In this document: positions 31,737-40,685 of the stretch, piece by piece | Layout of the letters: the number at the start of each line of letters is the position of its first letter | How positions within the stretch are numbered: position 1 is the stretch's first letter | Source: Geodermatophilus poikilotrophus | GTDB lineage: Bacteria; Actinomycetota; Actinomycetes; Mycobacteriales; Geodermatophilaceae | DNA: 64,000 nucleotides | Assembly (NCBI RefSeq): GCF_900111455.1 | Contig: NZ_FOIE01000004.1 | Span: 248,001 to 312,000 of the forward strand | Reading direction: 5' to 3' | The notes under the pieces: model-generated | Database searches by the model: none | What the model was told of the DNA's origin: nothing | The model's input: the letters and a program-made list of their open reading frames with translations, nothing else | Translations under genes and position numbers: made by a program

Positions 31737-32408
31737 CTACCAGCAGATGCGCATCGGCCGGCCGCGGGCGTCGGTCGTGCCGTCCCCGACGCACTCGGCG
31801 GTCCCGTCGGCGACCCGTCGGGCCGACCAGGCGGCGGCGCAGGCGTCGAGCGAGTCCACGGCCGCCACCCGCGGCGGGGCGTCGAGCAGGGCCGCGTCGA
31901 CGTCCATGACCGTGCGGAGGGCGGCCAGCCGACGCGCCATCCCGCGCGCGGTGACCTTGGCGTCCCCGAGCCCGGGGTCGAGTGCCCGGAAGGCCAGCTC
32001 GGGGTGCACCTCCACGACGTGGTCGGCCGGTGGGTCCCCGAGGGCGTCGTCCAGCGACCGGATGGCCTTCACCAGCTGGAACGACTGCGCGGACGGCGCA
32101 CGCGGGGGATCGGTCGCCGCCCGGGAGAGCGCCCGGGCCTCGGCGTAGTCGTCGGTGGCGAGCACCGCCCGGACCGGGGTGGGGAAGACCGAGCTGCCCG
32201 CCCGGCCCAGCCGCCGCCGCGCCTCCACGTCGCACGCCCGCACGCCGTCGTCCGACAGCCCGATCGGCATGTCGATGCCGACCACGTCGACGTCCGGGAC
32301 GGCGAGGACGGCCGGGACGTCGGCCAGGTCCAGCAGGCGGACCGAACGCCCCGCGAGCAGGGCCCCGACCCACCGGCCGCGCCAGCCGTCGACACCCAGC
32401 ACCGCCAC
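31737..32408 (-). CDS. DUF429 domain protein
   Basis: A 223-residue protein beginning AVLGVDGWRGRWVGALL, with the acidic strand VVGIDMPIGLSD, CDVEARRRLG and SSVFPTPVRAVL, all hallmarks of DUF429, a predicted RNase H-like nuclease family. A later EVHPELAFRAL supplies another conserved Glu. The family is often linked with nucleic-acid metabolism but has no proven activity. GTG 32408 is 26 bp from the divergent rpiB start, so both genes probably use leaderless or near-leaderless transcripts. Confidence 0.85.
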   Translation of the reverse strand: MAVLGVDGWRGRWVGALLAGRSVRLLDLADVPAVLAVPDVDVVGIDMPIGLSDDGVRACDVEARRRLGRAGSSVFPTPVRAVLATDDYAEARALSRAATDPPRAPSAQSFQLVKAIRSLDDALGDPPADHVVEVHPELAFRALDPGLGDAKVTARGMARRLAALRTVMDVDAALLDAPPRVAAVDSLDACAAAWSARRVADGTAECVGDGTTDARGRPMRICW

Positions 32409-32434
32409 CCGGGCAGCCTGACAGACTCCCCGCC

Positions 32435-32926
32435 ATGCGCGTCTTCGTCGGGACCGACCACGCGGGCCTGGAGTTCAAGGACCACCTCAAGCAGGCGCTG
32501 ACCGACGCCGGCCACGAGCCGGTCGACTGCGGGGCGTTCGAGTACGACGCCGAGGACGACTACCCGCCGTTCTGCTTCGAGGTCGGCGAGCGGACGGTCA
32601 CCGCGCCCGGCAGCCTCGGCGTGGTCATCGGCGGCTCGGGCAACGGGGAGCAGATCGCGGCCAACAAGGTGCCCGGGGTGCGCGCCGCACTCGTCTGGAA
32701 CCGGGAGACGGCGGAACTCGCCCGCCAGCACAACGACGCCAACGTCGTCTCGATCGGCGCCCGGCAGCACAGCGTCGAGGAGGCCACCGAGCTGGTGCTG
32801 CACTTCCTCGCGACGCCGTTCAGCGGCGAGGAGCGGCACGTCCGCCGGATCGGGCTGGTCAGCGACTACGAGCGCGACCGGCACCGCCCGGCCGGCGGAC
32901 TGCCCACCCGCGACGACCCCCGGTAG
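32435..32926 (+). CDS. rpiB: Ribose-5-phosphate isomerase B
   Basis: A 163-residue RpiB of the mycobacterial type. MRVFVGTDHAGLEFKDHL at the start, DYPPFCFEVG near residue 48 and GGSGNGEQIAANKVPGVRAAL near 70 match. The catalytic base is the Glu of NGEQ, as in M. tuberculosis, instead of the Cys used by E. coli RpiB. It interconverts ribose 5-phosphate and ribulose 5-phosphate. The mycobacterial orthologue (Rv2465c) also lies beside the Rv2466c and pepN genes; here three small genes are inserted between. Confidence 0.94.
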   Translation: MRVFVGTDHAGLEFKDHLKQALTDAGHEPVDCGAFEYDAEDDYPPFCFEVGERTVTAPGSLGVVIGGSGNGEQIAANKVPGVRAALVWNRETAELARQHNDANVVSIGARQHSVEEATELVLHFLATPFSGEERHVRRIGLVSDYERDRHRPAGGLPTRDDPR

Positions 32927-33101
32927 CCGAGCCGCTGACCCCTGACCCGGGCCGGGCCGGGGCCTACTCGCGGGCGAGCTGCTCCGGTGGGGCCGCGACC
33001 CGGTGGTCCGGCGGGCCCTCCTGCCCCACCTGGGCCTCCTGCTCGACCGTCGCGCTCGCGCAGGGCCCTGAGCCCGGTCCGTCGGCCGCCGGGTGCGCGG
33101 G

Positions 33102-34343
33102 TCAGAACTCGTCCGGGCACCAGGGCGTGACCGGCCAGCGGAACGCCGTCCCGGCCTGGGTGACCGCGCCCGGGCTCACCTCGGTGACCCGGCCGGCCGC
33201 CTGCAGCGTCGCCAGCGACACCCCGCCGAGGTGGGCCGCCGCCAGGGCCTCGACGTCCAGCACCAGGTCGGGGTCGGCGTCGGTCTGCGAGCAGAAGGCG
33301 CCGGCCGGGTGGCCGACCAGCGACCAGCGGCCGTCGTTCCACGGGCAGAACCGGTCGCGCACCTCGAGGACGAGGTTGACCGGCGCCGGGTAGCGGCGGG
33401 CGGCCAGCGCGCGGCCGACGTCGACCAGCCGCACCCACAGCGCGTCGTACGGCTGCGAGCGCAGCGCCCGCGGTTCGGCCAGCAGGTGCCGCAGCGGGTC
33501 GTCCGGCGAGGCGGTCGGGGCCCGCACCGTGCGGACGAGGTCCAGCGACAGCAGGAACCGCCACAGTGCCGCGTAGGCCGGCGTGGTCAGGCTGCGCACC
33601 TCCTCGACGACGACCGTGCCGTCGGGCTGGCCGTCGTCGGTCCACGCCGAGCGGACCCGGTAGGCGGCGTAGCCGGTCGCCGTCCCGTCGGGCTCGACGT
33701 GCCGCAGGAACCGCCGCTCGGAGGCGCCCTGACGCTCCGCGGGCTCGTCGCGCAGGCCGCGGTCCCACCACCGGGAGTCACGGTCGAGGTTGCCGGGCAC
33801 GACCCGGCGCACCCGGTCGTGCAGGCCCACGGCGGCCGACCGGTACTCCTCGACGCCGACCTGCTCCACCCGCCCTTCGCCGAGGTCGACGTCCGGTCGC
33901 AGCGCCAGCCGGGCGACGTCGCCGGAGAGGTTGCCCCGCCAGGTGGCCGGCGCGTAGCCGAAGCGGCCGTAGATCGAGGACTCCGAGGCCCACAGCGCCG
34001 CCACCGGCTCGCGCCCCTGCTCGTGCAGCTCGGTGAGCTGCCGGCGCATCAGGGCGGTCAGCACGCCGCGGCGGCGGTGGCTGGGTGCGACGCTCACCCA
34101 GGTCACGGCCGCACAGGGGACGACGCCGCCGGGCACGGTGAGCTCCCGGCTGTAGACGCCGGCCGTCGCGACGACCCGGTCGCCTTCCCACAGCCCCAGC
34201 GAGCGGTCCAGCTCGGCGTGCGCGGGGACGGCGTCGACGAAGGACGCCGGCGGCTCCTCGGCGAACGCGGTGAACAGGGCCCGGCTGAACACCGGCCACT
34301 CCTCGGGCGTGGCGGGGCGCAGCCGGTCGGCGAAGTCGGTCAC
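33102..34343 (-). CDS. eis: Eis-family GNAT acetyltransferase
   Basis: A 413-residue protein with the tripartite Eis arrangement: an N-terminal GNAT domain (acetyl-CoA motif VAPSHRRRGVLTALM, about residue 85), a second GNAT-like domain after the characteristic SESSIYGRFGYAPAT, and a C-terminal SCP2-like sterol-carrier fold ending at the free carboxylate. Eis enzymes acetylate several amines of aminoglycosides and also lysines and polyamines as hexamers. The presence of the gene does not by itself show drug resistance. The GTG at 34343 lies 9 nt after the stop of a PTH2-like gene, so they are probably co-transcribed. Confidence 0.92.
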   Translation of the reverse strand: MTDFADRLRPATPEEWPVFSRALFTAFAEEPPASFVDAVPAHAELDRSLGLWEGDRVVATAGVYSRELTVPGGVVPCAAVTWVSVAPSHRRRGVLTALMRRQLTELHEQGREPVAALWASESSIYGRFGYAPATWRGNLSGDVARLALRPDVDLGEGRVEQVGVEEYRSAAVGLHDRVRRVVPGNLDRDSRWWDRGLRDEPAERQGASERRFLRHVEPDGTATGYAAYRVRSAWTDDGQPDGTVVVEEVRSLTTPAYAALWRFLLSLDLVRTVRAPTASPDDPLRHLLAEPRALRSQPYDALWVRLVDVGRALAARRYPAPVNLVLEVRDRFCPWNDGRWSLVGHPAGAFCSQTDADPDLVLDVEALAAAHLGGVSLATLQAAGRVTEVSPGAVTQAGTAFRWPVTPWCPDEF

Positions 34344-34352
34344 CGGAGCTGT

Positions 34353-34676
34353 CTACCGGGAGCTGCTGACCTCGTGCGACCCGTCATCGGTCCCGGAGCC
34401 GTCGTCCCGGGGCGGCGGACCAGCGCGGCGGACCAGCGCGGCTCCTGCGGTCAGGGTCCCGGGCGCCACCTCGGTGCGCCCGGCGTCCCGGACGACGACG
34501 TCCATCGCGGCGACCTCGTCCGGCCGCCCGCCGAGCACGACGACCCGTCCGTGCGGGATGCCGAAGGCGGCCAGTGCGGCGTGAACGGCCTGCGCAGCGG
34601 CCTTGTGCCGGGACATGGACACGTTGGTGTTGACGAGGATGCGGACCTCGGGGTCGCCGGCAGCGTCCGGTCGCAC
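34353..34676 (-). CDS. PTH2-like (peptidyl-tRNA hydrolase II fold) small protein
   Basis: A 107-residue protein. Its first half VRILVNTNVSMSRHKAAAQAVHAAL resembles the PTH2 start (strand, then S/G-x-x-K-x-AAQ-x-x-HAAL), and VVRDAGRTEVAPGTLTAGAA matches the PTH2 C-terminal RDAGRTxxxPGT signature. The middle segment is about 20-30 residues shorter than in archaeal and eukaryotic PTH2, so it may be a reduced homologue with a different role. GTG 34676 has a very good GGAGGACA site. The C-terminal tail is disordered (DDGSGTDDGS). It is first in a likely operon with eis. Confidence 0.75.
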   Translation of the reverse strand: MRPDAAGDPEVRILVNTNVSMSRHKAAAQAVHAALAAFGIPHGRVVVLGGRPDEVAAMDVVVRDAGRTEVAPGTLTAGAALVRRAGPPPRDDGSGTDDGSHEVSSSR

Positions 34677-34858
34677 TTTGGCTGTCCTCCAGGGTCCGGC
34701 CGGCCGGGCAGCGCGCGTCCGGCGTCGCGGTCTGCGATGCTCCCGAGCCGGGTGGGCCGCTGTCCAGGGCCGTTGCGTCGCTAGGGTCGCCGGGAGCCGG
34801 GCGCGGCCGATGCCGTCGTGCTCCTGCGCGACCGTGCGCCCGGCGGGGGGAGGGAGCA

Positions 34859-36502
34859 GTGCGCTCTCCGACGGTGCCGATCGCCCTGACCGCGGCGCTG
34901 CTCGTCAGCGGCTGCGGGGCGGCCTCCGGCGAGGAGGCCGAGGACGCCGGCGTCACGACCTCCGCGCCCGACGCCCGCCTCACCCTCGTCGCCGACGAGG
35001 ACCCGGTCGCCTCCGCCGCCTCCGCCAGCCGGGCCCTGTTCGACGGCGCGGACGTCGTCGTCGTGGCCCGCGACGGCGACGCCGCCGGCACGCTGCTCGG
35101 CGCCTCGGCCGCCACCGGCCTCGGCGTCCCGCTGCTGCTCGAGCCGGCCGGGGGCGGACCGGCCGACGCGCTCACCACCGAGCTGGAGCGCCTGGGGACG
35201 ACGACGGTGCTCGCCGTCGGAGCGGCCGAGGGCGGCGCCGACGGCGAGGGCGGCCCCGAGGTGGTCGCGGTGCCGGCCACCCCCGAGGCCGTCGCCGAGG
35301 TCACCGGGCTGGAGCTGGGCGAGGCGCAGCAGGTGGAGGCCGACGGGGCGGCCGGCGCGGTCGCCGAGCTCGACCCCGAGCAGCCGGCAGCCCTGCAGCC
35401 CGCCGGCGCCGCGCCGGCCGGCGGCGAGGCCGGGGACGGCGAGCTGCCCGCGGTCGAGCGCGCCGAGCCGCTCGACGGCACCGTCGTCGTGACCACCGGC
35501 GCCCCGGAGGCGCTGGCCGGCGTGGCCACCGCCCGGGCGGCCGGGGCACGGGTGCAGCTGACCGGCGGCGGCACCGACCCGCGCGGGTCGGCGGAGCTGG
35601 TCGAGCTCATGGCCGAGCAGCAGCCGGAGACGGTCGTGGCGCTGGGCTCCGGGTTCGCCGCGGAGGAGGGGCTGGACTGGAAGCTCGAGACGGCGGCCGC
35701 CGGGGAGCAGCTGCCCGGCGGGGGTCAGCTGCTCTTCCCGGGGCACTTCCTCGTCGCCCTCTACGGCAGCCCGGGCGGTGGGGCACTCGGCGTCCTCGGC
35801 GAGCAGGACCTGCCGGCCTCCGTCGAGCGGGCGCAGGCCCACGCTGCCGACTACGAGCCGCTGGTGCAGGACGCGACCGTCGTCCCCGCCTTCGAGATCA
35901 TCGTGACCGTGGCCTCGTCGGTGGCCGGCCCGGACGGCAACTACTCCACCGAGCTGCCCGTCGAGGACGTGCGCCCGTGGGTCGAGGCGGCCGGGGAGGC
36001 GGGGCTCTACGTCGTCCTGGACCTGCAGCCGGGGCGGACCGACTTCCTGACCCAGGCCGAGCAGTACCGCTCGCTGCTGGAGCTCCCGCACGTCGGGCTG
36101 GCGCTGGACCCGGAGTGGCGGCTGCGCCCGGACCAGGTCCACCTGCAGCAGATCGGCCAGGTCGGCATCGACGAGGTCAACCGGGTGGTGACCTGGCTGG
36201 CCGACCTGACCCGCGAGAACGACCTGCCGCAGAAGCTGATGATCCTGCACCAGTTCCAGGTGCGGATGGTCCCGGGCCGCGAGCAGCTGGACACCTCCCG
36301 CGACGAGCTGGCGCTCATGGTGCACGTCGACGGTCAGGGGTCGCAGCCGGCCAAGCAGGACACGTGGCGGACGCTGCGGCAGACCGAGCCGGACGAGGTC
36401 GCCTGGGGCTGGAAGAACTTCTACGACGAGGACGTCCCGATGCTCACGCCGGAGCAGACCGTCGCCGTCGAGCCGCGCCCGGACCTCATCAGCTACCAGT
36501 AG
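34859..36502 (+). CDS. Exported lipoprotein with CWB2-like N-terminal domain
   Basis: A 547-residue protein with a lipoprotein signal peptide ending in LLVSGC (lipid-modified Cys about residue 19). Residues about 40-270 carry a repeated alpha/beta pattern (ADVVVVARDGDAAGTLL, GVPLLLEP, LGTTTVLAVGAAE) resembling cell-wall-binding repeat 2. The C-terminal half (about 340-547) includes AGLYVVLDLQPGRTDFL and VGLALDPEWR and looks like a TIM-barrel glycosidase-type domain, with Asp/Glu residues at strand ends. The function is unknown; a cell-envelope location is likely. GTG 34859 follows GGGAGGGAG. Confidence 0.82.
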   Translation: MRSPTVPIALTAALLVSGCGAASGEEAEDAGVTTSAPDARLTLVADEDPVASAASASRALFDGADVVVVARDGDAAGTLLGASAATGLGVPLLLEPAGGGPADALTTELERLGTTTVLAVGAAEGGADGEGGPEVVAVPATPEAVAEVTGLELGEAQQVEADGAAGAVAELDPEQPAALQPAGAAPAGGEAGDGELPAVERAEPLDGTVVVTTGAPEALAGVATARAAGARVQLTGGGTDPRGSAELVELMAEQQPETVVALGSGFAAEEGLDWKLETAAAGEQLPGGGQLLFPGHFLVALYGSPGGGALGVLGEQDLPASVERAQAHAADYEPLVQDATVVPAFEIIVTVASSVAGPDGNYSTELPVEDVRPWVEAAGEAGLYVVLDLQPGRTDFLTQAEQYRSLLELPHVGLALDPEWRLRPDQVHLQQIGQVGIDEVNRVVTWLADLTRENDLPQKLMILHQFQVRMVPGREQLDTSRDELALMVHVDGQGSQPAKQDTWRTLRQTEPDEVAWGWKNFYDEDVPMLTPEQTVAVEPRPDLISYQ

Positions 36503-36578
36503 CCGGCCGGGTGACGGGACCTGCCGTTCCGTCGGTGTCCTGTGGTGAGCTGTCGCGGCCCACGCCGGAGGAGGACCC

Positions 36579-37556
36579 ATGACGACCGTGCTGACCGACG
36601 AACTGGACCCGCGGCTGCTCGAGCACCGGCGGGAGCTGACCGGCTACTGCTACCGGATGCTGGGGTCGGCGTTCGACGCCGACGACGCCGTGCAGGAGAC
36701 GATGGTCCGCGCCTGGCGGGGCCTGGGGGACTTCGAGGGTCGGTCGGCGCTGCGGTCGTGGCTGTACCGGATCGCGACGAACGTCTGCCTCGACCAGCTC
36801 TCCGGCCGGCAGCGGCGGGCGCTGCCCATGGACCTCTCCGGCTCGCCGTGGCAGCCGGTCGAGGCCTCGCTGGCCGCCCGCCGCCCGGCGACGGCGTGGG
36901 TGGAGCCGGTGCTCGACCGGATGGTCGTCGCCGAGGACGCCGACCCCGCCGAGCAGGCCGTGCAGCGGGAGTCGATCCGGCTGGCCTTCGTCTCCGCGCT
37001 GCAGCACCTGCCGCCGCGCCAGCGGGCCGTGCTGCTGCTGCGCGAGGTGCTGCGCTGGCGGGCCGAGGAGGTGGCGGGGCTGCTCGACACCACCGTCGCC
37101 TCGGTCAACAGCGCCCTGCAGCGGGCCCGCGCCACGATGGCCGCGGTCGGCGGCGAGGCCGAGACCGAGCCGCTGGACGACGTCCACCGGGCCCTGCTCG
37201 AGCGCTACGTCGACGCGTTCGAGCGCTACGACGTCGAGGGTCTGGTGTCGCTGCTGCACGAGGACGCGACCCAGCACATGCCGCCGCTCGAGATGTGGCT
37301 GCGCGGCCGGGCCGACATCGGCACCTGGATGCTCGGCCCCGGCGCGAAGTGCCGCGGCTCCCGGGTGCTGCCGACGACCGCCAACGGGGCGCCGGCGTTG
37401 GCGCAGTACCGCCCCCGCGCCGGCGGCGGGCACGAGCCGTGGGCGCTGCACGTGCTCGAGGTGCGCGCCGGCCGCGTCGCGCACATCTCCAGCTTCCTCG
37501 ACCTCGACAACGACCTGTTCCGCCGGCTCGGCCTGCCCGTCGAGCCGCCGGCCTGA
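36579..37556 (+). CDS. ECF sigma factor with SnoaL-like C-terminal domain (SigG type)
   Basis: A 325-residue extracytoplasmic-function sigma factor. Region 2 ([20 protein letters not shown] and [21 protein letters not shown], about residues 22-70) and region 4 ([21 protein letters not shown], about 145-165) are clear; the last 110 residues form a SnoaL/NTF2-like domain ([18 protein letters not shown]). This layout is that of SigG/SigJ-like factors that work without a classical anti-sigma factor, with the NTF2-like domain probably regulating activity. ATG 36579 has GGAGGAGG upstream. No anti-sigma gene adjoins it. Confidence 0.92.
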   Translation: MTTVLTDELDPRLLEHRRELTGYCYRMLGSAFDADDAVQETMVRAWRGLGDFEGRSALRSWLYRIATNVCLDQLSGRQRRALPMDLSGSPWQPVEASLAARRPATAWVEPVLDRMVVAEDADPAEQAVQRESIRLAFVSALQHLPPRQRAVLLLREVLRWRAEEVAGLLDTTVASVNSALQRARATMAAVGGEAETEPLDDVHRALLERYVDAFERYDVEGLVSLLHEDATQHMPPLEMWLRGRADIGTWMLGPGAKCRGSRVLPTTANGAPALAQYRPRAGGGHEPWALHVLEVRAGRVAHISSFLDLDNDLFRRLGLPVEPPA

Positions 37557-37575
37557 GAGAGGACCCCTGGGAGGA

Positions 37576-37624
37576 CCCCGTCCCCCTCACCGCTCGCAGG
37601 CTCGCGGCGAGCCTCTGGACGGGG
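37576..37624. terminator. Compound hairpin after sigma gene (repeat family copy 6)
   Basis: An 8-bp stem CCCCGTCC (37576-37583) with GGACGGGG (37617-37624) encloses CTCGCAGGCTCGCGGCGAG. It starts 19 nt after the sigma-factor stop and lies between convergent sigma and larE genes. Confidence 0.65.
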
Positions 37625-37673
37625 CCGGCCCGGGCGGGGCCGCGGCGGGACCGGTAGGGCCACCAGCGCCGGG

Positions 37674-38525
37674 TCACCCCTCGCGGACGCCCACCAGCGG
37701 CAGGGTGAAGGCGCCGGACTGGATGCCGGCCAGGTCCACGGCGAGGAACCGGAAGCCGGCCGCGCGCACCACCCGGATCGCCTGCTCGCGCAGCGGGTCC
37801 GCGACGAGCGCCGGCAGGTCCTCGACCGCGACCTCGAGGCGGGCGACGTCCCCGTGGTGGCGGACCCGCAGGTCCCGGAGGCCGAGCCGCCGCAGCCCGG
37901 CCTCGGCCTGCTCCACCTGGGCGAGCTTCTCGGGTGAGACCTCGCTGTGGTGCGGGATCCGCGAGGCCAGGCAGGGTGCCGCGGGCTTGTCCGCGCAGGG
38001 CAGGTCGAGCGCGCGGGCGATCCGGCGCACCGCGGCCTTGTCCAGGCCGGCGTCGGCCAGCGGGCGCAGCACGGCGTGCGCCGTGGCCGCGCGGGACCCG
38101 GGGCGATCCGGTCGCCGGGCGTCGTCGGCGTTCTCCCCGTAGGCGACCGCGGTCAGGCCGTACCGGGACACGACGTCCTGGGAGATCCGCTCGAACAGCT
38201 CGTCCTTGCAGTGGAAGCAACGGTCCGGGCCGTTGCGCCGGTAGTCGGGCCGGTCGCCCTCGAAGGTGGGCACCTCCACCACGGGCACCCCGACGTGCGC
38301 GGCGACCCGGTGCGCGGCCTCCCGCTCGTCGGACGCGAGGCTGGGGGAGACGCCGAGGAGGGCGAGCACCCGGTCGGGGCCGAGGGCCTCGGCGGCGAGG
38401 GCGAGCAGCACCGAGGAGTCGACACCGCCGGAGAACGCGACGCCCAGCCGCGCCGTGCCGGTCAGCCCCTCCCGGAGGCCGTCGACCGCCCGGCGGTCCT
38501 CCGGCTGCAGTGACGTCAGGGACAC
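37674..38525 (-). CDS. larE: ATP-dependent sacrificial sulfur transferase LarE
   Basis: A 283-residue PP-loop enzyme with pyrophosphatase motif AFSGGVDSSVLLALA (about residue 30), a conserved RCFHCKDELF and the PCLASRIPHHSEV segment holding the Cys (about 183) that donates its sulfur in Lactiplantibacillus LarE. It adds sulfur twice to the biscarboxylated pyridinium nucleotide on the way to the nickel-pincer cofactor. It lies 10 bp downstream of larA on the same strand. Confidence 0.93.
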   Translation of the reverse strand: MSLTSLQPEDRRAVDGLREGLTGTARLGVAFSGGVDSSVLLALAAEALGPDRVLALLGVSPSLASDEREAAHRVAAHVGVPVVEVPTFEGDRPDYRRNGPDRCFHCKDELFERISQDVVSRYGLTAVAYGENADDARRPDRPGSRAATAHAVLRPLADAGLDKAAVRRIARALDLPCADKPAAPCLASRIPHHSEVSPEKLAQVEQAEAGLRRLGLRDLRVRHHGDVARLEVAVEDLPALVADPLREQAIRVVRAAGFRFLAVDLAGIQSGAFTLPLVGVREG

Positions 38526-38535
38526 GTGCTGCGCC

Positions 38536-39831
38536 TCAGCTGATGTCGGCGAGGAGCTCGGAGCTCACGTACGGGATGGTCTGCGGCCCCTCGGGCAGGA
38601 CGCACACCCGGGCGTCGGGCCCGGCCGCGTCGAGCAGCTCCCGGACCGTGGCCCCGATGTCGTGGGTCTGCTCCAGGTGGGCCGCCTCGAGGGCGTGGTC
38701 GGAGAGGTAGGAGGTGTGCATGATGACCCGCACCCGGCTCTGGATCTTGGCCTGCACCTGCACCTGCCACTGGTCGGGCACGGTCTTCGGCCGGTTCTCG
38801 ATCAGGTCGAGCAAGGCCTGGGGGGACTGCGCGGACTCGAGCACCTCGCGGTAGGAGCCGTGGTTGGGGAACCCGTCCCGGCACTCGGCCGCGCAGACGA
38901 TCGCGCCGCCGTCCTTGACCACCGTGGCCGCCGCGGAGATGCCCTTCACGGCCTGGTAGAGGTTCTGGTCGAGGGGGAAGCCGGAGTTGGTCGTGACCAC
39001 CACGTCGAAGGGCTCCGGCACCGGGGCCATCGCCAGCTCCCGCGCGGCCTCGCGGGCGGCGGCGTGCATGGCGAAGAGCTCCCCGGCGAACGCGCCCACC
39101 ACCTGTTGGTCCCGGTTGAGGGTGACGTCGAAGCCGAAGTGCACCCCACCGACCGCCGCGACGACCGCGCGGATGTCGTCGTGGACGGGGTTGCCCTCGC
39201 AGACGCCCCACACGGCCTGCGGTGAGCCGATGCGCTCGGCGTCGTGCAGGGTCAGCACGGTCTCCAGGCCGGCCAGCCCCGGGACGGCGAGCTTGGGGCC
39301 CCCGCTGAAGCCTGCGAAGAAATGCGGCTCGACGAACCCCGTGGTGATCCGCACGTCGGCGTCGACCCAGTGGCGGTCGAGCCAGACCGGCACGCCGTTG
39401 CCGTGGGTGCCCATCCAGACCAGGGAGTCCTGGTCGCGCGCGTCGTGGTTGAGGACGTGGACCCGGTCGACGACGTCGTCGCCGAGCATGCTGCGCAGCT
39501 CGGCCTCGGTGTTGCCGCGGTGCGTGCCCGTGGCCACGAGGATCACCACGTCGTCCAGGGAGACGATCCCGTCGAGCTCCTCGAGCACGGCGGGGACCAT
39601 GAGGTCCCGCGGCTGGGCGCGGGTGCCGTCGCAGACCGAGATGGCCACCTTCTGCCCCGGTCGCACGATCTCGCGCAGCGGCGGCCCGGCCACCGGTTGA
39701 CGCAGGGCCGACCGCAGGACCGCGGCCGGGTCCTCCGCGCCGGGCACGTAGCGGGGCTCGACGACCGTCGTCCGGTCGTCCGGCAGGTCGACGGTCAGGC
39801 CCTGCTCGCCGTAGGCCAGTTGCACCCTCAT
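38536..39831 (-). CDS. larA: Nickel-dependent racemase/epimerase LarA homologue
   Basis: A 431-residue LarA-family enzyme. Active-site elements are present: ATGTHRGNT with the first catalytic His (about residue 100), VEPHFFAGFSGGPKLAVPG with a second His and the Lys that anchors the cofactor (about 170-178), and LTLHDAERIG with the His that coordinates nickel (about 195). The enzyme racemises or epimerises alpha-hydroxy acids by hydride transfer; whether lactate is the substrate cannot be told, since LarA homologues vary. ATG 39831 is preferred; GTG 39840 is in frame. The gene is divergent from larB, with a 19-bp palindrome between. Confidence 0.92.
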   Translation of the reverse strand: MRVQLAYGEQGLTVDLPDDRTTVVEPRYVPGAEDPAAVLRSALRQPVAGPPLREIVRPGQKVAISVCDGTRAQPRDLMVPAVLEELDGIVSLDDVVILVATGTHRGNTEAELRSMLGDDVVDRVHVLNHDARDQDSLVWMGTHGNGVPVWLDRHWVDADVRITTGFVEPHFFAGFSGGPKLAVPGLAGLETVLTLHDAERIGSPQAVWGVCEGNPVHDDIRAVVAAVGGVHFGFDVTLNRDQQVVGAFAGELFAMHAAAREAARELAMAPVPEPFDVVVTTNSGFPLDQNLYQAVKGISAAATVVKDGGAIVCAAECRDGFPNHGSYREVLESAQSPQALLDLIENRPKTVPDQWQVQVQAKIQSRVRVIMHTSYLSDHALEAAHLEQTHDIGATVRELLDAAGPDARVCVLPEGPQTIPYVSSELLADIS

Positions 39832-39873
39832 GTGGATCACCCGTCCGGTCGCTGGCGCGTGCTCGGACCCTAA

Positions 39874-39892
39874 CCGGGACCGCGGGTCCCGG
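39874..39892. promoter_or_regulatory. 19-bp palindrome in the larA/larB divergent promoter
   Basis: CCGGGACC-GCG-GGTCCCGG is perfectly symmetric, 42 bp from the larA start and 67 bp from the larB start. Its size and location fit an operator for a dimeric repressor or activator controlling both operons. No lar regulator gene is adjacent. Confidence 0.5.
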
Positions 39893-39959
39893 CGCCGTCG
39901 CGTGCCGTACCGGCAGCGGACCGCCCGCGTGGCCCCGCTGCGGGCAGCCGGCCGCTGCC

Positions 39960-40685
39960 GTGCAGGATGCCGCTGTGGACGGCGAGGAACGCGACCCGGG
40001 GTACGTCGACCTCGGGTTCGCGCGGGTGGACACCGACCGGCTGTCCCGGACCGGGGACCCGGAGGTCGTCTACGCCGCCGGGAAGACGCCGGAGGAGGTC
40101 GTCGCCATCGTCGGGACGCTCCGCGCGGCGGCTCCGCACCGGCCCGCGCTCGTCACGCGGGCGGACCCGGCGACAGTGGCGGCGGTGCGGTCGCGGTGGC
40201 CCGACGCCCGGGTGGAGGCGACGACGGTGGTCGTCGGGGACCTGCCGCCGGCCCGGGGACTGGTCGCGGTCGTCTCGGCCGGGACGTCGGACGCGGCGGT
40301 GGCGACCGAGGCCGCGACGACGGTGCGGGTGTTCGGCGCCGACGTCGTCCGGGTGGTCGACGTGGGGGTCGCCGGACTGCACCGCGTGCTCGACGCCCGG
40401 CCGGTGCTCCAGGACGCCGACATCGTGGTCGTGGTGGCCGGGATGGAGGGCGCGCTGCCCAGCGTGATCGGCGGGCTGGTCGGCACACCGGTGGTCGCGG
40501 TGCCGACCAGCGTCGGCTACGGGGCCAGCTTCGGCGGTCTGTCCGCGCTGCTGGGGATGCTGAACTCCTGCGCCGCGGGCGTGGTCGTCTGCAACATCGA
40601 CAACGGGTTCGGTGCCGGGGTGTTCGCCGCGCGGGTCGCGCGCAGCATCCACGCCGGCGGCTCCGGCGTCGGAGAGCCGCGGTGA
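39960..40685 (+). CDS. larB: Nickel-pincer cofactor biosynthesis protein LarB
   Basis: A 241-residue LarB with the N-terminal DPGYVDLGFARVDTDR block and a PurE-like C-terminal domain: VVSAGTSDAAVATEA, VVVVAGMEGALPSVIGGLVG and VPTSVGYGASFGG. It carboxylates and hydrolyses nicotinic acid adenine dinucleotide, the first step to the cofactor. GTG 39960 is the longest reasonable start; GTG 39975 is an alternative. Its TGA overlaps the larC GTG (GTGA), so they are translationally coupled. Confidence 0.93.
   Translation: MQDAAVDGEERDPGYVDLGFARVDTDRLSRTGDPEVVYAAGKTPEEVVAIVGTLRAAAPHRPALVTRADPATVAAVRSRWPDARVEATTVVVGDLPPARGLVAVVSAGTSDAAVATEAATTVRVFGADVVRVVDVGVAGLHRVLDARPVLQDADIVVVVAGMEGALPSVIGGLVGTPVVAVPTSVGYGASFGGLSALLGMLNSCAAGVVVCNIDNGFGAGVFAARVARSIHAGGSGVGEPR

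Noticed and set aside
32962-33060. Short minus-strand frame ending HRVAAPPEQLARE
   Set aside because: It has no ATG, GTG or TTG giving a useful length and no similarity; probably chance.
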